A stretch of 14,983 nucleotides of DNA from Erythrobacter sp. 34-65-8 (GTDB taxonomy: Bacteria > Pseudomonadota > Alphaproteobacteria > Sphingomonadales > Sphingomonadaceae). Under the pieces are notes generated by a model. That model worked only from the letters and a program-made list of their open reading frames with translations, ran no database searches and was not told the origin of the DNA. Below, one piece after another: positions 1-7,996 of this stretch. Location of the stretch: the NCBI GenBank assembly GCA_002278985.1, contig NCJP01000013.1, positions 1 to 14,983 on the forward strand, written 5' to 3'. Numbering within the stretch: position 1 is the stretch's first letter; the number at the start of each line of letters is the position of its first letter. Position numbers and translations under genes: made by a program.

Positions 1-1
1 G

Positions 2-1096
2 CTCGGTGCCTGGTCGATCAAGGCCGCGGTCGAGCGCGCCGGGCTCGAAGGGGCCGAGATCGACGACGTGCTGATGGGCTGTGCGGTCCAGCAGGGCTCG
101 ACCAGCGGCAATGTCGCCCGGCTCGCGGCACTGCGCGCCGGCCTGCCCGTGACCGTCCCCGCGATGACCATCGACCGCCAGTGCTCCAGCGGCCTGATGA
201 CCATCGCCACGGCGGCCAAGCAGGTGCTGGTCGACAACATGGACATCTGCGTGGCCGGCGGGCTGGAAAGCATTTCCAAGGTGGTCGGCAGCGGCAAGAT
301 GTTCGTCGAGCCGGATCGCGAGCTGCTGGAAATGCACCCGCACATCTACATGCCGATGATCGGCACCGCCGAAGTGGTGGCCAAGCGCTACAACATCAGC
401 CGCGAATACCAGGACGAATATTCGCTTGCATCGCAGCAGCGCACGGCAGCGGCGCAGGCGGCCGGCAAGTTCGATGACGAAATCGTCGCCTGCACCGCCA
501 CTATGGCGGTGATGAACAAGGAAACGAAGGAAGTGACCTATCAGGAGGTCACCGCCACCAGGGACGATTGCAACCGCCCCGATACCACGCTGGAAGGACT
601 TGCCAGCCTCAAGCCGGTGATGGGCGAAGGCGGCGTGATCACGGCCGGCAACGCCAGCCAGCTGTCCGACGGCTCCTCTGCCTGCGTGGTGATGGAAGCC
701 AAGGTTGCCGAAAAGCGCGGGCTCGAGCCGCTCGGCCGCTATGTCGGCATGGCAGTCGCCGGGACCGAGCCTGACGAAATGGGCATCGGCCCGGTCTTCG
801 CCATTCCCAAGCTGCTCGAACGCTTCAACCTGAAGATGGACGACATCGGCCTGTGGGAACTGAACGAGGCCTTCGCGGTCCAGGTGCTCTACTGCCGCGA
901 CAAGCTGGGCATCCCTGACGAACTGCTCAACGTCAACGGCGGCTCGATCTCGATCGGCCACCCGTTCGGTATGACCGGCGCACGCTGCACCGGCCACGCG
1001 CTGATTGAAGGCAAGCGCCGCGGTGCGAAATATGCCGTGGTGACGATGTGCATCGGCGGCGGCCAGGGTGCAGCCGGCCTGTTCGAGGTGTTCTGA
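2..1096 (+). CDS. Thiolase family protein (acetyl-CoA acyltransferase), 5' end cut off by the window
   Basis: The protein should catalyse thiolytic cleavage of 3-ketoacyl-CoA, or the reverse Claisen condensation, in the cytoplasm. The frame is open from base 2; about 25 to 30 residues are probably missing, since thiolases run to about 390-400 aa and 364 codons are visible. All catalytic landmarks are present. The nucleophile Cys is in DRQCSSGL (codon 182-184), and NEAFAVQ is the conserved oxyanion-hole segment. The His is in [11 protein letters not shown] (codon 959-961), and the second Cys is in CIGGGQGAA (codon 1049-1051). The stop overlaps the next start as TGATG, so this gene and the following CMD-family gene are probably co-translated. 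It is only a distant paralogue of the thiolase at 11880-13106, so substrates probably differ. Whether it acts in fatty-acid, branched-chain or cyclic-acid breakdown cannot be read from this window. The family call is secure; the substrate is unknown. Confidence 0.94.
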   Translation, partial: LGAWSIKAAVERAGLEGAEIDDVLMGCAVQQGSTSGNVARLAALRAGLPVTVPAMTIDRQCSSGLMTIATAAKQVLVDNMDICVAGGLESISKVVGSGKMFVEPDRELLEMHPHIYMPMIGTAEVVAKRYNISREYQDEYSLASQQRTAAAQAAGKFDDEIVACTATMAVMNKETKEVTYQEVTATRDDCNRPDTTLEGLASLKPVMGEGGVITAGNASQLSDGSSACVVMEAKVAEKRGLEPLGRYVGMAVAGTEPDEMGIGPVFAIPKLLERFNLKMDDIGLWELNEAFAVQVLYCRDKLGIPDELLNVNGGSISIGHPFGMTGARCTGHALIEGKRRGAKYAVVTMCIGGGQGAAGLFEVF

Positions 1097-1677
1097 TGCG
1101 GTTGGCCGCGCCGAGGATCGAACCGGTCGACATGGACCGGCTCGACCAGGCGCAGCAAGAGGCACTCGGCCCGTTCGCCAGCCCTGACAACAAGGTTGGC
1201 GGCGGGCGGGTGCTCAACATCTTCCGTACCCTGGCCCACGCGCCCAAGGCGCTGGCGGCTTTTCTCGGCTGGGGCAACTACGTCCTCTCGCGCCGCAACG
1301 CCCTGCCCGAGCGGGAGCGGGAACTCGTCATCCTGCGCACTGGCTGGAACTGCAAATCCGGCTACGAATGGATGCAGCACCGCCGGATCGGTCTCGACTG
1401 CGGGCTGACGACCGAAGAGGTCGAACGGGTCAAGCAGGGGCCGGACGCGCCGGGCTGGACGCCGCTCGAAAGCGCTCTGCTGCGCGCGGCCGACGAACTG
1501 GTGGGCAACCATTTTGTCAGTGACGGCACCTGGGCAGCGCTGGCGGAACTGGGGGACAAGGGCCGGATGGACCTGGTTTTCACCGTCGGCCAGTACACCC
1601 AGGTTTCGATGCTGCTGAACAGCTTCGGCGTGCAACTGGAAGACGGCGAAACCTGCGACCCCGACCTGAAGGGCTGA
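1096..1677 (+). CDS. Carboxymuconolactone decarboxylase (CMD/AhpD-like) family protein lacking the CxxC pair
   Basis: This is a 193-residue, all-helical CMD-family protein. The start chosen is the ATG inside TGATG at the end of the thiolase gene, with a GAGG Shine-Dalgarno at 1085-1088; an upstream in-frame GTG at 1048 lies inside the thiolase and is less likely. The core reads ELVILRTGWNCKSGYEWMQH: the proton-relay Glu, one Cys (C86), Glu91 and His95 are present. The second Cys of the AhpD CxxC motif is Gly89 instead. Classical alkylhydroperoxidase disulfide chemistry is therefore unlikely. Similar proteins, to my knowledge, sit beside acyl-CoA, steroid or aromatic degradation genes in sphingomonads, but their reaction is not established. 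Coupling to the thiolase suggests a role in the same catabolic route, perhaps on a CoA thioester or a peroxide by-product. The family assignment is good; the function is unknown. Confidence 0.88.
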   Translation: MRLAAPRIEPVDMDRLDQAQQEALGPFASPDNKVGGGRVLNIFRTLAHAPKALAAFLGWGNYVLSRRNALPERERELVILRTGWNCKSGYEWMQHRRIGLDCGLTTEEVERVKQGPDAPGWTPLESALLRAADELVGNHFVSDGTWAALAELGDKGRMDLVFTVGQYTQVSMLLNSFGVQLEDGETCDPDLKG

Positions 1678-1716
1678 GCGCCCGCGATTGCGCTTTATGT
1701 CCTGCTGGCCCATGTT

Positions 1717-1735
1717 TGCTCCCTGATGGGGAGCA
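1717..1735 (+). promoter_or_regulatory. Perfect hairpin covering the Shine-Dalgarno of the DUF4126 gene
   Basis: The sequence is TGCTCCC TGATG GGGAGCA, a 7-bp perfect inverted repeat with a 5-nt loop. The right arm contains the GGGGAG that would be the ribosome-binding site, 8 nt before the ATG at 1742. In RNA the stem would occlude the Shine-Dalgarno. This suggests translational dampening, or control by temperature, protein or upstream translation. The structure is visible in the sequence; the regulatory role is inferred. Confidence 0.45.
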
Positions 1736-1741
1736 TCGGCC

Positions 1742-2344
1742 ATGGGCATAATGGAAGTGATCGGGATTGCCGGCAGTGTCAGTCTGCTGGCTGGCTGGCG
1801 GCTCTACCTGTGCATTTTCGCCACCGGGCTGGCCATGCGCTATGACGTGCTGCCCTTGCCCGAGCATCTCGCCAGCCTGGGCGTGCTGGAAAATCCCTGG
1901 ATCATGGCCATCGCCGCCCTCGCCGCGCTGGCGGAATTCTTTGCCGACAAGGTGATGTGGCTCGATTCGCTGTGGGACAGCGTGCACACCCTCATCCGGC
2001 CGGTCGGCGGTGCGCTGCTGGCGCTGGCGATTGTCGATCCGGGCGATCCGGCGACGCAGGTGATCGCTTTCCTGCTCGGCGGCAGCGCCACTCTGGCGGC
2101 GCACGCGGGCAAGGCTGGTTCGCGCGCGGTGGTCAACGCCAGCCCCGAGCCATTCTCGAACATGGTCGTTTCGACGACCGAAGACGTGGCGACGGTCGGC
2201 CTGCTCTGGCTCGCCTACGAATACCCCTATGCTGCCGGCGCGATCGCGCTGGTGCTGCTCGCCCTTACGGTCTGGCTGCTGCTGGTTACCCGGCGGATGG
2301 TCCGCGCCCTGTTCGGGCGGCGGACGGCCGGGGACAACCCTTAG
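1742..2344 (+). CDS. DUF4126 family integral membrane protein
   Basis: The product is 200 residues and strongly hydrophobic. Likely membrane segments lie near residues 5-30, 52-67, 84-98, 105-121 and 150-184. A positively charged tail (TRRMVRALFGRR) should lie in the cytoplasm. The segment EFFADKVMWLDSLWDSVHT followed by IRPVGGALL (about residues 65-93) is the hallmark of DUF4126 as I know it: an acidic, Trp/Asp-containing amphipathic stretch before an IRP-G helix. The function of the family is unknown. The gene starts 64 bp after the CMD gene, behind its own hairpin-masked ribosome-binding site. It converges on phaZ with only 9 bp between the two stop codons, so transcripts from the two strands probably overlap. 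There is no sign of a signal peptide or a catalytic motif. Confidence 0.85.
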   Translation: MGIMEVIGIAGSVSLLAGWRLYLCIFATGLAMRYDVLPLPEHLASLGVLENPWIMAIAALAALAEFFADKVMWLDSLWDSVHTLIRPVGGALLALAIVDPGDPATQVIAFLLGGSATLAAHAGKAGSRAVVNASPEPFSNMVVSTTEDVATVGLLWLAYEYPYAAGAIALVLLALTVWLLLVTRRMVRALFGRRTAGDNP

Positions 2345-2353
2345 CGGCTTGCG

Positions 2354-3619
2354 TCAGGCCGACCCGGCCGGAACGATCTCGCCCTTGCCGTGGCGGGCAA
2401 TGAACGCCTCGACCACCGGAGCGATCTGGTCACGCCAGCGGCTGCCGTTGAAGATGCCGTAGTGGCCTGCCCCTTCAGCGAGGTGGTACTGCTTCTTCGA
2501 CTGGGCGAGGTCGGTGGCAAGCTCCAGTGCGGCCTTCGTTTGCCCTAGCCCGGAAATATCGTCGCGCTCGCCCTCGACCGCCAGCAGGGCAGTGTCGCGG
2601 ATGTCCGACGGCAGCACGAGTTCGCCGCGGTGGCGGAAGGTGCCATTCGGGATGGCGTGGACCTGGAACACCTCTTCTACCGTCTGGAGATAGAATTCAG
2701 CCGTCATGTCGCAGACGCTGCGGTATTCCTCGTAGAAGTCCTTGGTCGTCTGGGCGCTGTCCTGGTCGCCAACCGTCAGGTGCTTGAACATCTCGTAGTG
2801 GCTTAGCATGTGGTTGCCCAGGTTCATGCTCATGAACCCCGCCAGCTGGAGGAAGCCGGGATAGACTTTCCGTCCGGCGCCGGGATAGGTCATCGGCACA
2901 GTGGCGATCACGTTGTGACGGAACCAGCTCAGCGGACGCTCCATCGCCAGGTCGTTGACGGTGGTCGGTGACTTGCGGGTGTCGATCGGACCGCCCATCA
3001 GCGTCAGCGTGGCCGGGCGGCAGGGATCCTTGCGCGCGTTCATCAGTGCCGTGGCGGCATAGGCCGGAACCGAAGGCTGGCACACCGCAATCATGTGCGG
3101 GCGACCACCGTTACCGTCGAGCCCGATGAAGTCGAGGAACTCGACCAGGTAGTCGATATAGTCGTCAAGGTCGAACCGGCCATCGCTCACCGGCACCATG
3201 CGCGCATCGGTCCAATCCGTGATGTAGACCTCGCATCGCTCGGCCATCCGTTCCACGGTGCCGCGCAGCAGGGTGGCGTAGTGTCCGCTCATCGGGGCGA
3301 CGATCAGCACCTTGGGGGCCTTGTCGGCCAGGCCTTCGCGCCGGAAGCGCAGCAGGTCGCCGAATGGCTTGTGCAGCACGGTCGCCTCGCTCAGCGCGTG
3401 GCGCGTGCCGTCCACCATGACGCTGTCGATCCCGAAAGACGGCTTGCCGCGCGGGGCGGCCGCATGGGCAAACACCTCCAGCGCCGAGGCCGCGATCGGG
3501 CCCAGCCCCATGTAGCCCATCGGCAGACGCGGGTTGGACAGCATTCCTGCAGAAATCGTGGCCCAGTTGCTGGCGCTGGTCAGCCAGGCGCGCTGGAGTT
3601 CATAAGCGTGATAAAGCAA
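2354..3619 (-). CDS. phaZ: Intracellular polyhydroxyalkanoate (PHB) depolymerase
   Basis: The 421-residue protein matches the intracellular PhaZ family, which attacks the native amorphous PHA granule and releases 3-hydroxyacyl units. It has no signal peptide, as expected. The N-terminus MLYHAYELQRAWL is the family's usual beginning. This supports the TTG start at 3619, which has AGGGGA 6 nt upstream; no ATG fits. The nucleophile elbow reads AVCQPSVPA, giving Cys180 instead of Ser, as in Ralstonia PhaZ1. Asp353/354 (EGERDD) and His386 (GAGHYGIF) complete the triad. Length is normal for the family. The gene is monocistronic and is divergent from the ABC exporter across a 175-bp spacer. That spacer holds two TGCANTGCA palindromes, which may bind the PHA-responsive repressor PhaR (inference). 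No phaC, phaR or phasin gene lies in the window. Confidence 0.94.
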   Translation of the reverse strand: MLYHAYELQRAWLTSASNWATISAGMLSNPRLPMGYMGLGPIAASALEVFAHAAAPRGKPSFGIDSVMVDGTRHALSEATVLHKPFGDLLRFRREGLADKAPKVLIVAPMSGHYATLLRGTVERMAERCEVYITDWTDARMVPVSDGRFDLDDYIDYLVEFLDFIGLDGNGGRPHMIAVCQPSVPAYAATALMNARKDPCRPATLTLMGGPIDTRKSPTTVNDLAMERPLSWFRHNVIATVPMTYPGAGRKVYPGFLQLAGFMSMNLGNHMLSHYEMFKHLTVGDQDSAQTTKDFYEEYRSVCDMTAEFYLQTVEEVFQVHAIPNGTFRHRGELVLPSDIRDTALLAVEGERDDISGLGQTKAALELATDLAQSKKQYHLAEGAGHYGIFNGSRWRDQIAPVVEAFIARHGKGEIVPAGSA

Positions 3620-3625
3620 TCGTAT

Positions 3626-3631
3626 TCCCCT
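3626..3631 (-). promoter_or_regulatory. Ribosome-binding site fixing the TTG start of phaZ
   Basis: On the minus strand AGGGGA lies 6 nt before TTG at 3619. Together with the family-typical N-terminus it decides in favour of this rare start codon over any internal ATG or GTG. Confidence 0.7.
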
Positions 3632-3671
3632 GCTTCAGCGCTTCTGGCGAGCGCCTCGACCCCTACCCTTG

Positions 3672-3711
3672 TGCAGTGCAAGGTAAGCCCTGCCTTAAAT
3701 TGTGCAATGCA
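3672..3711. promoter_or_regulatory. Two TGCANTGCA palindromes in the phaZ / ABC exporter intergenic region
   Basis: TGCAGTGCA (3672-3680) and TGCAATGCA (3703-3711) are each preceded by TTG, giving the repeated element TTGTGCARTGCA. Their centres are 31 bp apart, close to three helical turns, so two dimers could sit on the same face of the DNA. They lie 50-90 bp upstream of phaZ and about 85-120 bp upstream of the ABC gene. TGC-rich palindromes are, from memory, the kind of site bound by PhaR, the PHA-granule-titrated repressor. The repeats are visible in the sequence; the factor is inferred. Confidence 0.5.
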
Positions 3712-3794
3712 TCATTTTATCCGAAATGCCGCTTTCCCGTATCCTGAGGCTTGCGGAGGTGGATTTCTGGCGCCGCGATAGCTAGCTGAGAAGC

Positions 3795-5642
3795 ATGGAT
3801 GTGGAGACAACCGCCGAAGCCCCTCGCCGGGGCCTGTTCGCCCGCCGGGGCACCCCAAAGCCGCAGGATGACGCCGCCAAGCCGGCCCGCACGCTCGGCC
3901 CCTTGCGGATGATCCTGCGCGAAGCGGCCAATTACCCGGGGCCGCTGGCGGCGGCTGCGGCGGCATTGCTGGTGACGGCGGTGATCACCTCGCTGGCCCT
4001 GCCGACCGCGCTCAAGCTGATCATCGACCGGGGTTTTGCCGAAGGCGGCGACCCGGCCGATATCGGCCGCTGGTTTCGCTATCTGCTGATGCTGGTCGCC
4101 CTGCTGGGCGCAGGCACGGCGGTGCGGTTCTACTTCGTCAGCTGGCTGGGCGAGCGGGTGGTGGCCGACATCCGCCGCAAGGTGCAGGACAACCTGCTGC
4201 GCCTGTCGCCTGCCTTCTTCGAGGAAAACAGCCCGAAGGAGATCTCCAGCCGGATGACCGCAGACACTGCGATCATCGAGCAGGTGGTGGGGACCACGCT
4301 GTCGGTCGCGGTGCGCAACGTCATCATGGCGGTGCTGGGGACGGGCTACCTGTTCTGGCTCGCCCCGCAGCTGGCAATCTGGATGTTTGTCGCGATCCCG
4401 CTGGTTATCGTGCCGATCGCGGTGTTCGGGCGGCGCCTGCGCACCATCAGCCGGACCAGCCAGGACCGCGTGGCCGATGTCGGCGCGATCATCACCGAAA
4501 CCCTGTCAGCCATGAAGATCGTCCAGGCCTTCAACCAGGAGAGCCGCGAAGGCGAACGCTTCGGCGATGCGGTCGAACGGACTTTCGATACGGCGCGCCG
4601 CCGGGTCCTGATCCGGGCTGTGATGACCGCGCTGCTGATCACCCTGATCTTCGGCGCGCTGACCGTGCTGTTGTGGCGAGGGGCCCTGCTGGTGATAAGC
4701 GGCGCCATTACCGGGGGGACGATCTTCGCCTTCATCATCGCCGGGGTGATCGTGGCCGGTGCCTTCGGTGCGCTGACCGAGGTGTTCGGCGACCTGCTGC
4801 GCGGTGCCGGTGCCGCCAGCCGGCTGGAGGAACTGCTCAACGAAAAGCCGGTGATCTCCGTGCCGGCCCGGCCGGAAAGCCTGCCGGAGCCCCCGCGCGG
4901 CAGCCTCTCGTTCCGGAACGTCACCTTCCGCTACCCCACGCGCCCAGAACAGGCCGCGCTCAAGGACTTCACGCTGGAGGTGGAGCCGGGCGAGACAGTC
5001 GCGCTGGTCGGCCCGTCAGGCGCAGGCAAGTCGACCGTGTTCCAGCTGGCTGAACGGTTCTACGATCCGCAGGCGGGCACGATCCGGCTCGATGGCGTGC
5101 CCCTGCCCAGCGCTGACCCGGCCGAAGTGCGCAAGCGGATCGCGCTGGTGCCGCAGGACGGGGTGCTGTTCAGTGCCAACGCGCGGGACAACCTGCGCTA
5201 TGGCCGGTGGGACGCGAGCGACGAAGAGATCTGGGAGGCCGCCCGCGCCGCCAATGCCGAAAGTTTTCTGCGCGAACTGCCGCAGGGGCTCGATACGTTC
5301 CTCGGCGAAAGCGGCACCCGCCTGTCGGGCGGGCAGCAGCAGCGGCTGGCGATTGCCCGCGCCCTCCTGCGCGATGCGCCGATCCTGTTGCTGGACGAAG
5401 CGACCAGCGCGCTCGACGCCGAGAGCGAGCGGCTGGTGCAGGATGCGCTGGAGCGGCTGATGCAGGGGCGGACCACGCTGGTCATCGCCCACCGGCTGGC
5501 CACGGTGCGCTCGGCTGACCGGATCGTGGTGCTGGAAGAGGGGCAGATCGTCGAACAGGGCACCCATGCTGTGCTCTCGGCCCAGGGCGGTCTCTACGCC
5601 CGGCTGGCCGCCCTGCAGTTCACTGCCAGCGAAGCCGCCTGA
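3795..5642 (+). CDS. ABC exporter, fused membrane and ATPase domains (MsbA-like half-transporter)
   Basis: The product is 615 residues and should work as a homodimer in the inner membrane. After a basic cytoplasmic N-terminus, the type-1 exporter domain has membrane helices near residues 50-78, 95-118, 168-189, 192-211, 277-296 and 306-332. The cytoplasmic loops carry the typical RKVQDNLLRLSPAFFEEN and QAFNQESREGERF coupling stretches. The ATPase domain has Walker A GPSGAGKST at 406-414 and a Q-loop in LVPQDGVLF. The signature LSGGQQQR lies at 510-517, Walker B ILLLDE at 530-535 and the switch His at 566, so the site is complete. The substrate may be a lipid, glycolipid or drug; msbA itself cannot be claimed because no lipid A gene is nearby. 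The start ATG at 3795 has only a weak GAGAAG in front. The M13 peptidase gene follows 139 bp later with no terminator visible. Confidence 0.93.
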   Translation: MDVETTAEAPRRGLFARRGTPKPQDDAAKPARTLGPLRMILREAANYPGPLAAAAAALLVTAVITSLALPTALKLIIDRGFAEGGDPADIGRWFRYLLMLVALLGAGTAVRFYFVSWLGERVVADIRRKVQDNLLRLSPAFFEENSPKEISSRMTADTAIIEQVVGTTLSVAVRNVIMAVLGTGYLFWLAPQLAIWMFVAIPLVIVPIAVFGRRLRTISRTSQDRVADVGAIITETLSAMKIVQAFNQESREGERFGDAVERTFDTARRRVLIRAVMTALLITLIFGALTVLLWRGALLVISGAITGGTIFAFIIAGVIVAGAFGALTEVFGDLLRGAGAASRLEELLNEKPVISVPARPESLPEPPRGSLSFRNVTFRYPTRPEQAALKDFTLEVEPGETVALVGPSGAGKSTVFQLAERFYDPQAGTIRLDGVPLPSADPAEVRKRIALVPQDGVLFSANARDNLRYGRWDASDEEIWEAARAANAESFLRELPQGLDTFLGESGTRLSGGQQQRLAIARALLRDAPILLLDEATSALDAESERLVQDALERLMQGRTTLVIAHRLATVRSADRIVVLEEGQIVEQGTHAVLSAQGGLYARLAALQFTASEAA

Positions 5643-5781
5643 CGCCCCTGTTGCGTCCAGGTTTTCGACCAACTCCGCTCTGCGCCCGACCAGCGGCCCC
5701 TCCCGGCTGCACGGCTGGCTATGGCTGTACGCATTCTGGCTGTCGCCTCGTCGCGGCGGCCCAATACTCGGGGATGCTGTG

Positions 5782-7929
5782 ATGACCAAGACTTTGCTTG
5801 CCGCCGGTGCCAGCGCGCTGGCCCTGATGTTCGCTGCGCCGCTTGCTGCGCAAGGGGACGATATCGTGGAAGTGGCGCAGCCAGCCGAGACGGGCTCGAC
5901 CCTGCCGACCATGAGCTTTGGCGAGTGGGGGGTCGACACCACCCTCCTGTCCGACACGATTGCGCCGGGTGACGACTTCTTCGGATACGTCAATCAGGAG
6001 TGGCTCGACGCCAATCCCCTGCCGCCCGAATTCAGCCGCTTCGGTGCGTTCACCTTGCTGGCCGAAAAATCGACCGCCGACGTGAAGGCGCTGGTCGATG
6101 AGCTGGTGGCAAGGGACGGCGCACTGTCGGCTGGCGAGCAGCGGATCGTCGATGCCTACAATGCCTTTGCCGATACGGCTGCAATCGAGGCGGCAGGGCT
6201 TGCTCCTGCCCGGCCCTACCTGGGTGCGATCTTCGGGGCTGCCGATCTCGATGCCCTCGTCAAGGTCTGGGCCACGCCCGGCATTCCCTCTCCGCTCGGT
6301 GCATTCGTGACGGTCGACCAGAAGGCGCCCGATACCTATGTCACCTATGTCTCCAGCGGCGGGCTGGGCTTGCCGGACCGCGATTACTACAGCGACGAAA
6401 GCGAGCGCGGCCGGACCATCCAGCAGAAATACCGCGAGTACCTGGAATTCCTGCTGGGCGAGGCCGGCTATGCTGACCCAGCCGCCGCTGCACAGGCGGT
6501 CTATGCACTCGAGGAGCGGATTGCGCGCGAGATCTCTTGGGACCGCACCGTCAGCCGCAACCGGGACCTGACCTACACGGCGGCCACGCCGGAGGAATTC
6601 GCGGCGATGGCAGGCGATTTCCCGCTCGCAACCATGCTGGCGGCGACCGGGTTCGACCGCGCACCCAAGTTTGTCATCCCTCAGGTTCCCCCATCGCCGG
6701 AACGGGTGGCCGAACTCGGCCTGGCGCCGGAGGTGGTCGCCAAGATTGGCAAGGGCACCCCGGGTATGTTCGGCCTGCTCACCGAGACGCCGCTTGCAAC
6801 CCTGCAGGCGTGGACTGCGGTGCGCCTGCTGTCGGGCAATGCAGCCGTGCTGCCGGAGCGGTTCGACAAGGCCCAGTTCGCCCTCTACGGCACCTTGCTC
6901 ACCGGCACGCCGGAGCAGCGCCCGCGCTGGAAGCGGGCGATTGCCGAAACCGAGGGGCATCTCGGCGAGGTAGTTGGCAAGGCCTATGTCGAGCGCCATT
7001 TCCCCAAGGAAAACAAGGCTGCGATGGATGAGCTGGTGCGCAACCTGCGCAGCGCCATGGCCGAATCGATCAGCGAACTCGACTGGATGGGGGCAGACAC
7101 CAAGCGCGAGGCCATGGCCAAGCTGGAAAGCTTCGACCCCAAGATCGGGTACCGGGACAACCTGGAAACCTACGAAGGCCTTGCGATCACCCGTGATCCG
7201 ATGGCCAACCGCATGGCGGCGGCCAGGTGGGGCTTCGAGGACAATCGCGCCAAGCTGGGCCAGCCGATCGACCGGACCGAATGGGGCATGTTGCCGCAGA
7301 CCGTGAACGCCTATTACAACGCCACCAAGAACGAGATCGTCTTCCCGGCCGGTATCCTGCAGCAGCCGTTCTTCGGCATTACGGCGGACCCGGCGGTCAA
7401 CTACGGTGCCATCGGCGGCGTGATCGGCCATGAAATGGGCCACGGCTTCGATGACCAGGGCTCAAAGTCCGACGCCCGCGGCGAACTGCGCAACTGGTGG
7501 ACCGACGCGGACCGCGCCGAGTTCGACAAGCGTGGTGACAAGCTGGTGGCCCAGTACAATGCATTCTGCCCGCTCGACGATGGCAAGACCTGCATCAACG
7601 GCCGCCTCGCGCTGGGCGAGAACATCGGCGATATCGGCGGCCTCAGCCTGGCCTATCGCGCCTACAAGCTCTCGCTGGGCGGGCGTGAGGACAAGGTGAT
7701 CGACGGGCTGACCGGCGACCAGCGCTTTTTCATCGCCTGGGCGCAGGTGTGGCGGGCGCAGAACCGCGAAGATGCCATGCGCCAGCGTATCCGCCTCGGG
7801 CCGCACAGCCTGGAGCAGTTCCGCGCCAATGGCCCGGTGCGCAACATGGACGCGTGGTACGAGGCTTTCAACGTCGGGCCGGAGAACAAGCTCTACCTGC
7901 CGCCGGAACAGCGCGTGCGGATCTGGTGA
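5782..7929 (+). CDS. Secreted M13 family zinc metallopeptidase (neprilysin/PepO-like)
   Basis: The 715-residue protein begins with a signal peptide (positive MTK, hydrophobic core to residue 21, probable cleavage after Ala23 in LAA-QG), so it should be periplasmic. The open frame extends back to 5566 into the ABC gene. The signal peptide and the GGGGA before ATG 5782 point to this start. An N-terminal M13 domain (about 50-440) includes DDFFGYVNQEWL. The peptidase domain shows NAYYNATKNEIVFPAG, then HEMGH at 550-554 (zinc ligands His550 and His554, catalytic Glu551). ENIGDIGG supplies the third ligand, Glu613, and Asp617. His675 and Arg681 in HSLEQFRANG fit the substrate-binding pair. The C-terminus VRIW is the shortened form of the family's CRVW ending, without the Cys. 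It probably degrades peptides in the periplasm. A hairpin follows 10 bp after the stop. Confidence 0.94.
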   Translation: MTKTLLAAGASALALMFAAPLAAQGDDIVEVAQPAETGSTLPTMSFGEWGVDTTLLSDTIAPGDDFFGYVNQEWLDANPLPPEFSRFGAFTLLAEKSTADVKALVDELVARDGALSAGEQRIVDAYNAFADTAAIEAAGLAPARPYLGAIFGAADLDALVKVWATPGIPSPLGAFVTVDQKAPDTYVTYVSSGGLGLPDRDYYSDESERGRTIQQKYREYLEFLLGEAGYADPAAAAQAVYALEERIAREISWDRTVSRNRDLTYTAATPEEFAAMAGDFPLATMLAATGFDRAPKFVIPQVPPSPERVAELGLAPEVVAKIGKGTPGMFGLLTETPLATLQAWTAVRLLSGNAAVLPERFDKAQFALYGTLLTGTPEQRPRWKRAIAETEGHLGEVVGKAYVERHFPKENKAAMDELVRNLRSAMAESISELDWMGADTKREAMAKLESFDPKIGYRDNLETYEGLAITRDPMANRMAAARWGFEDNRAKLGQPIDRTEWGMLPQTVNAYYNATKNEIVFPAGILQQPFFGITADPAVNYGAIGGVIGHEMGHGFDDQGSKSDARGELRNWWTDADRAEFDKRGDKLVAQYNAFCPLDDGKTCINGRLALGENIGDIGGLSLAYRAYKLSLGGREDKVIDGLTGDQRFFIAWAQVWRAQNREDAMRQRIRLGPHSLEQFRANGPVRNMDAWYEAFNVGPENKLYLPPEQRVRIW

Positions 7930-7938
7930 CACCAATGG

Positions 7939-7972
7939 CGGGGCAAGTCGCGGTTAGCGTTGACTTGCCCCG
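7939..7972 (+). terminator. Strong inverted repeat between the M13 peptidase and uppP, without a U-tract
   Basis: CGGGGCAAGTC (7939-7949) and GACTTGCCCCG (7962-7972) form a perfect 11-bp stem around a 12-nt loop. It starts 10 nt after the peptidase stop and ends 24 nt before the uppP ATG. No run of T follows, so it may be a weak or factor-assisted terminator, an mRNA-stabilising stem, or an operator for uppP. Confidence 0.5.
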
Positions 7973-7996
7973 GCCAATCGCCTTGAGCGGCGAGCC

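Noticed and set aside
2326..2369. Inverted repeat GGCCGGG / CCCGGCC across the convergent stops of the DUF4126 and phaZ genes
   Set aside because: The 30-nt loop and absence of T-runs make it a poor terminator, and 7-bp GC repeats are expected by chance in this composition.
3630..3655. GCGCT / AGCGC stem in the phaZ leader
   Set aside because: It has only 5 bp with a 7-nt loop and does not involve the ribosome-binding site.
3095..3781. 228-codon plus-strand frame opposite phaZ and over its promoter
   Set aside because: It is antisense to a clear phaZ, has no family likeness, and its tail runs through the TGCANTGCA region, which looks regulatory.
5719..7443. 574-codon open frame on the minus strand
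   Set aside because: It lies wholly antisense to the M13 peptidase gene, which has a signal peptide and an intact active site. The product has no recognisable motif and the biased composition of a GC-rich shadow.
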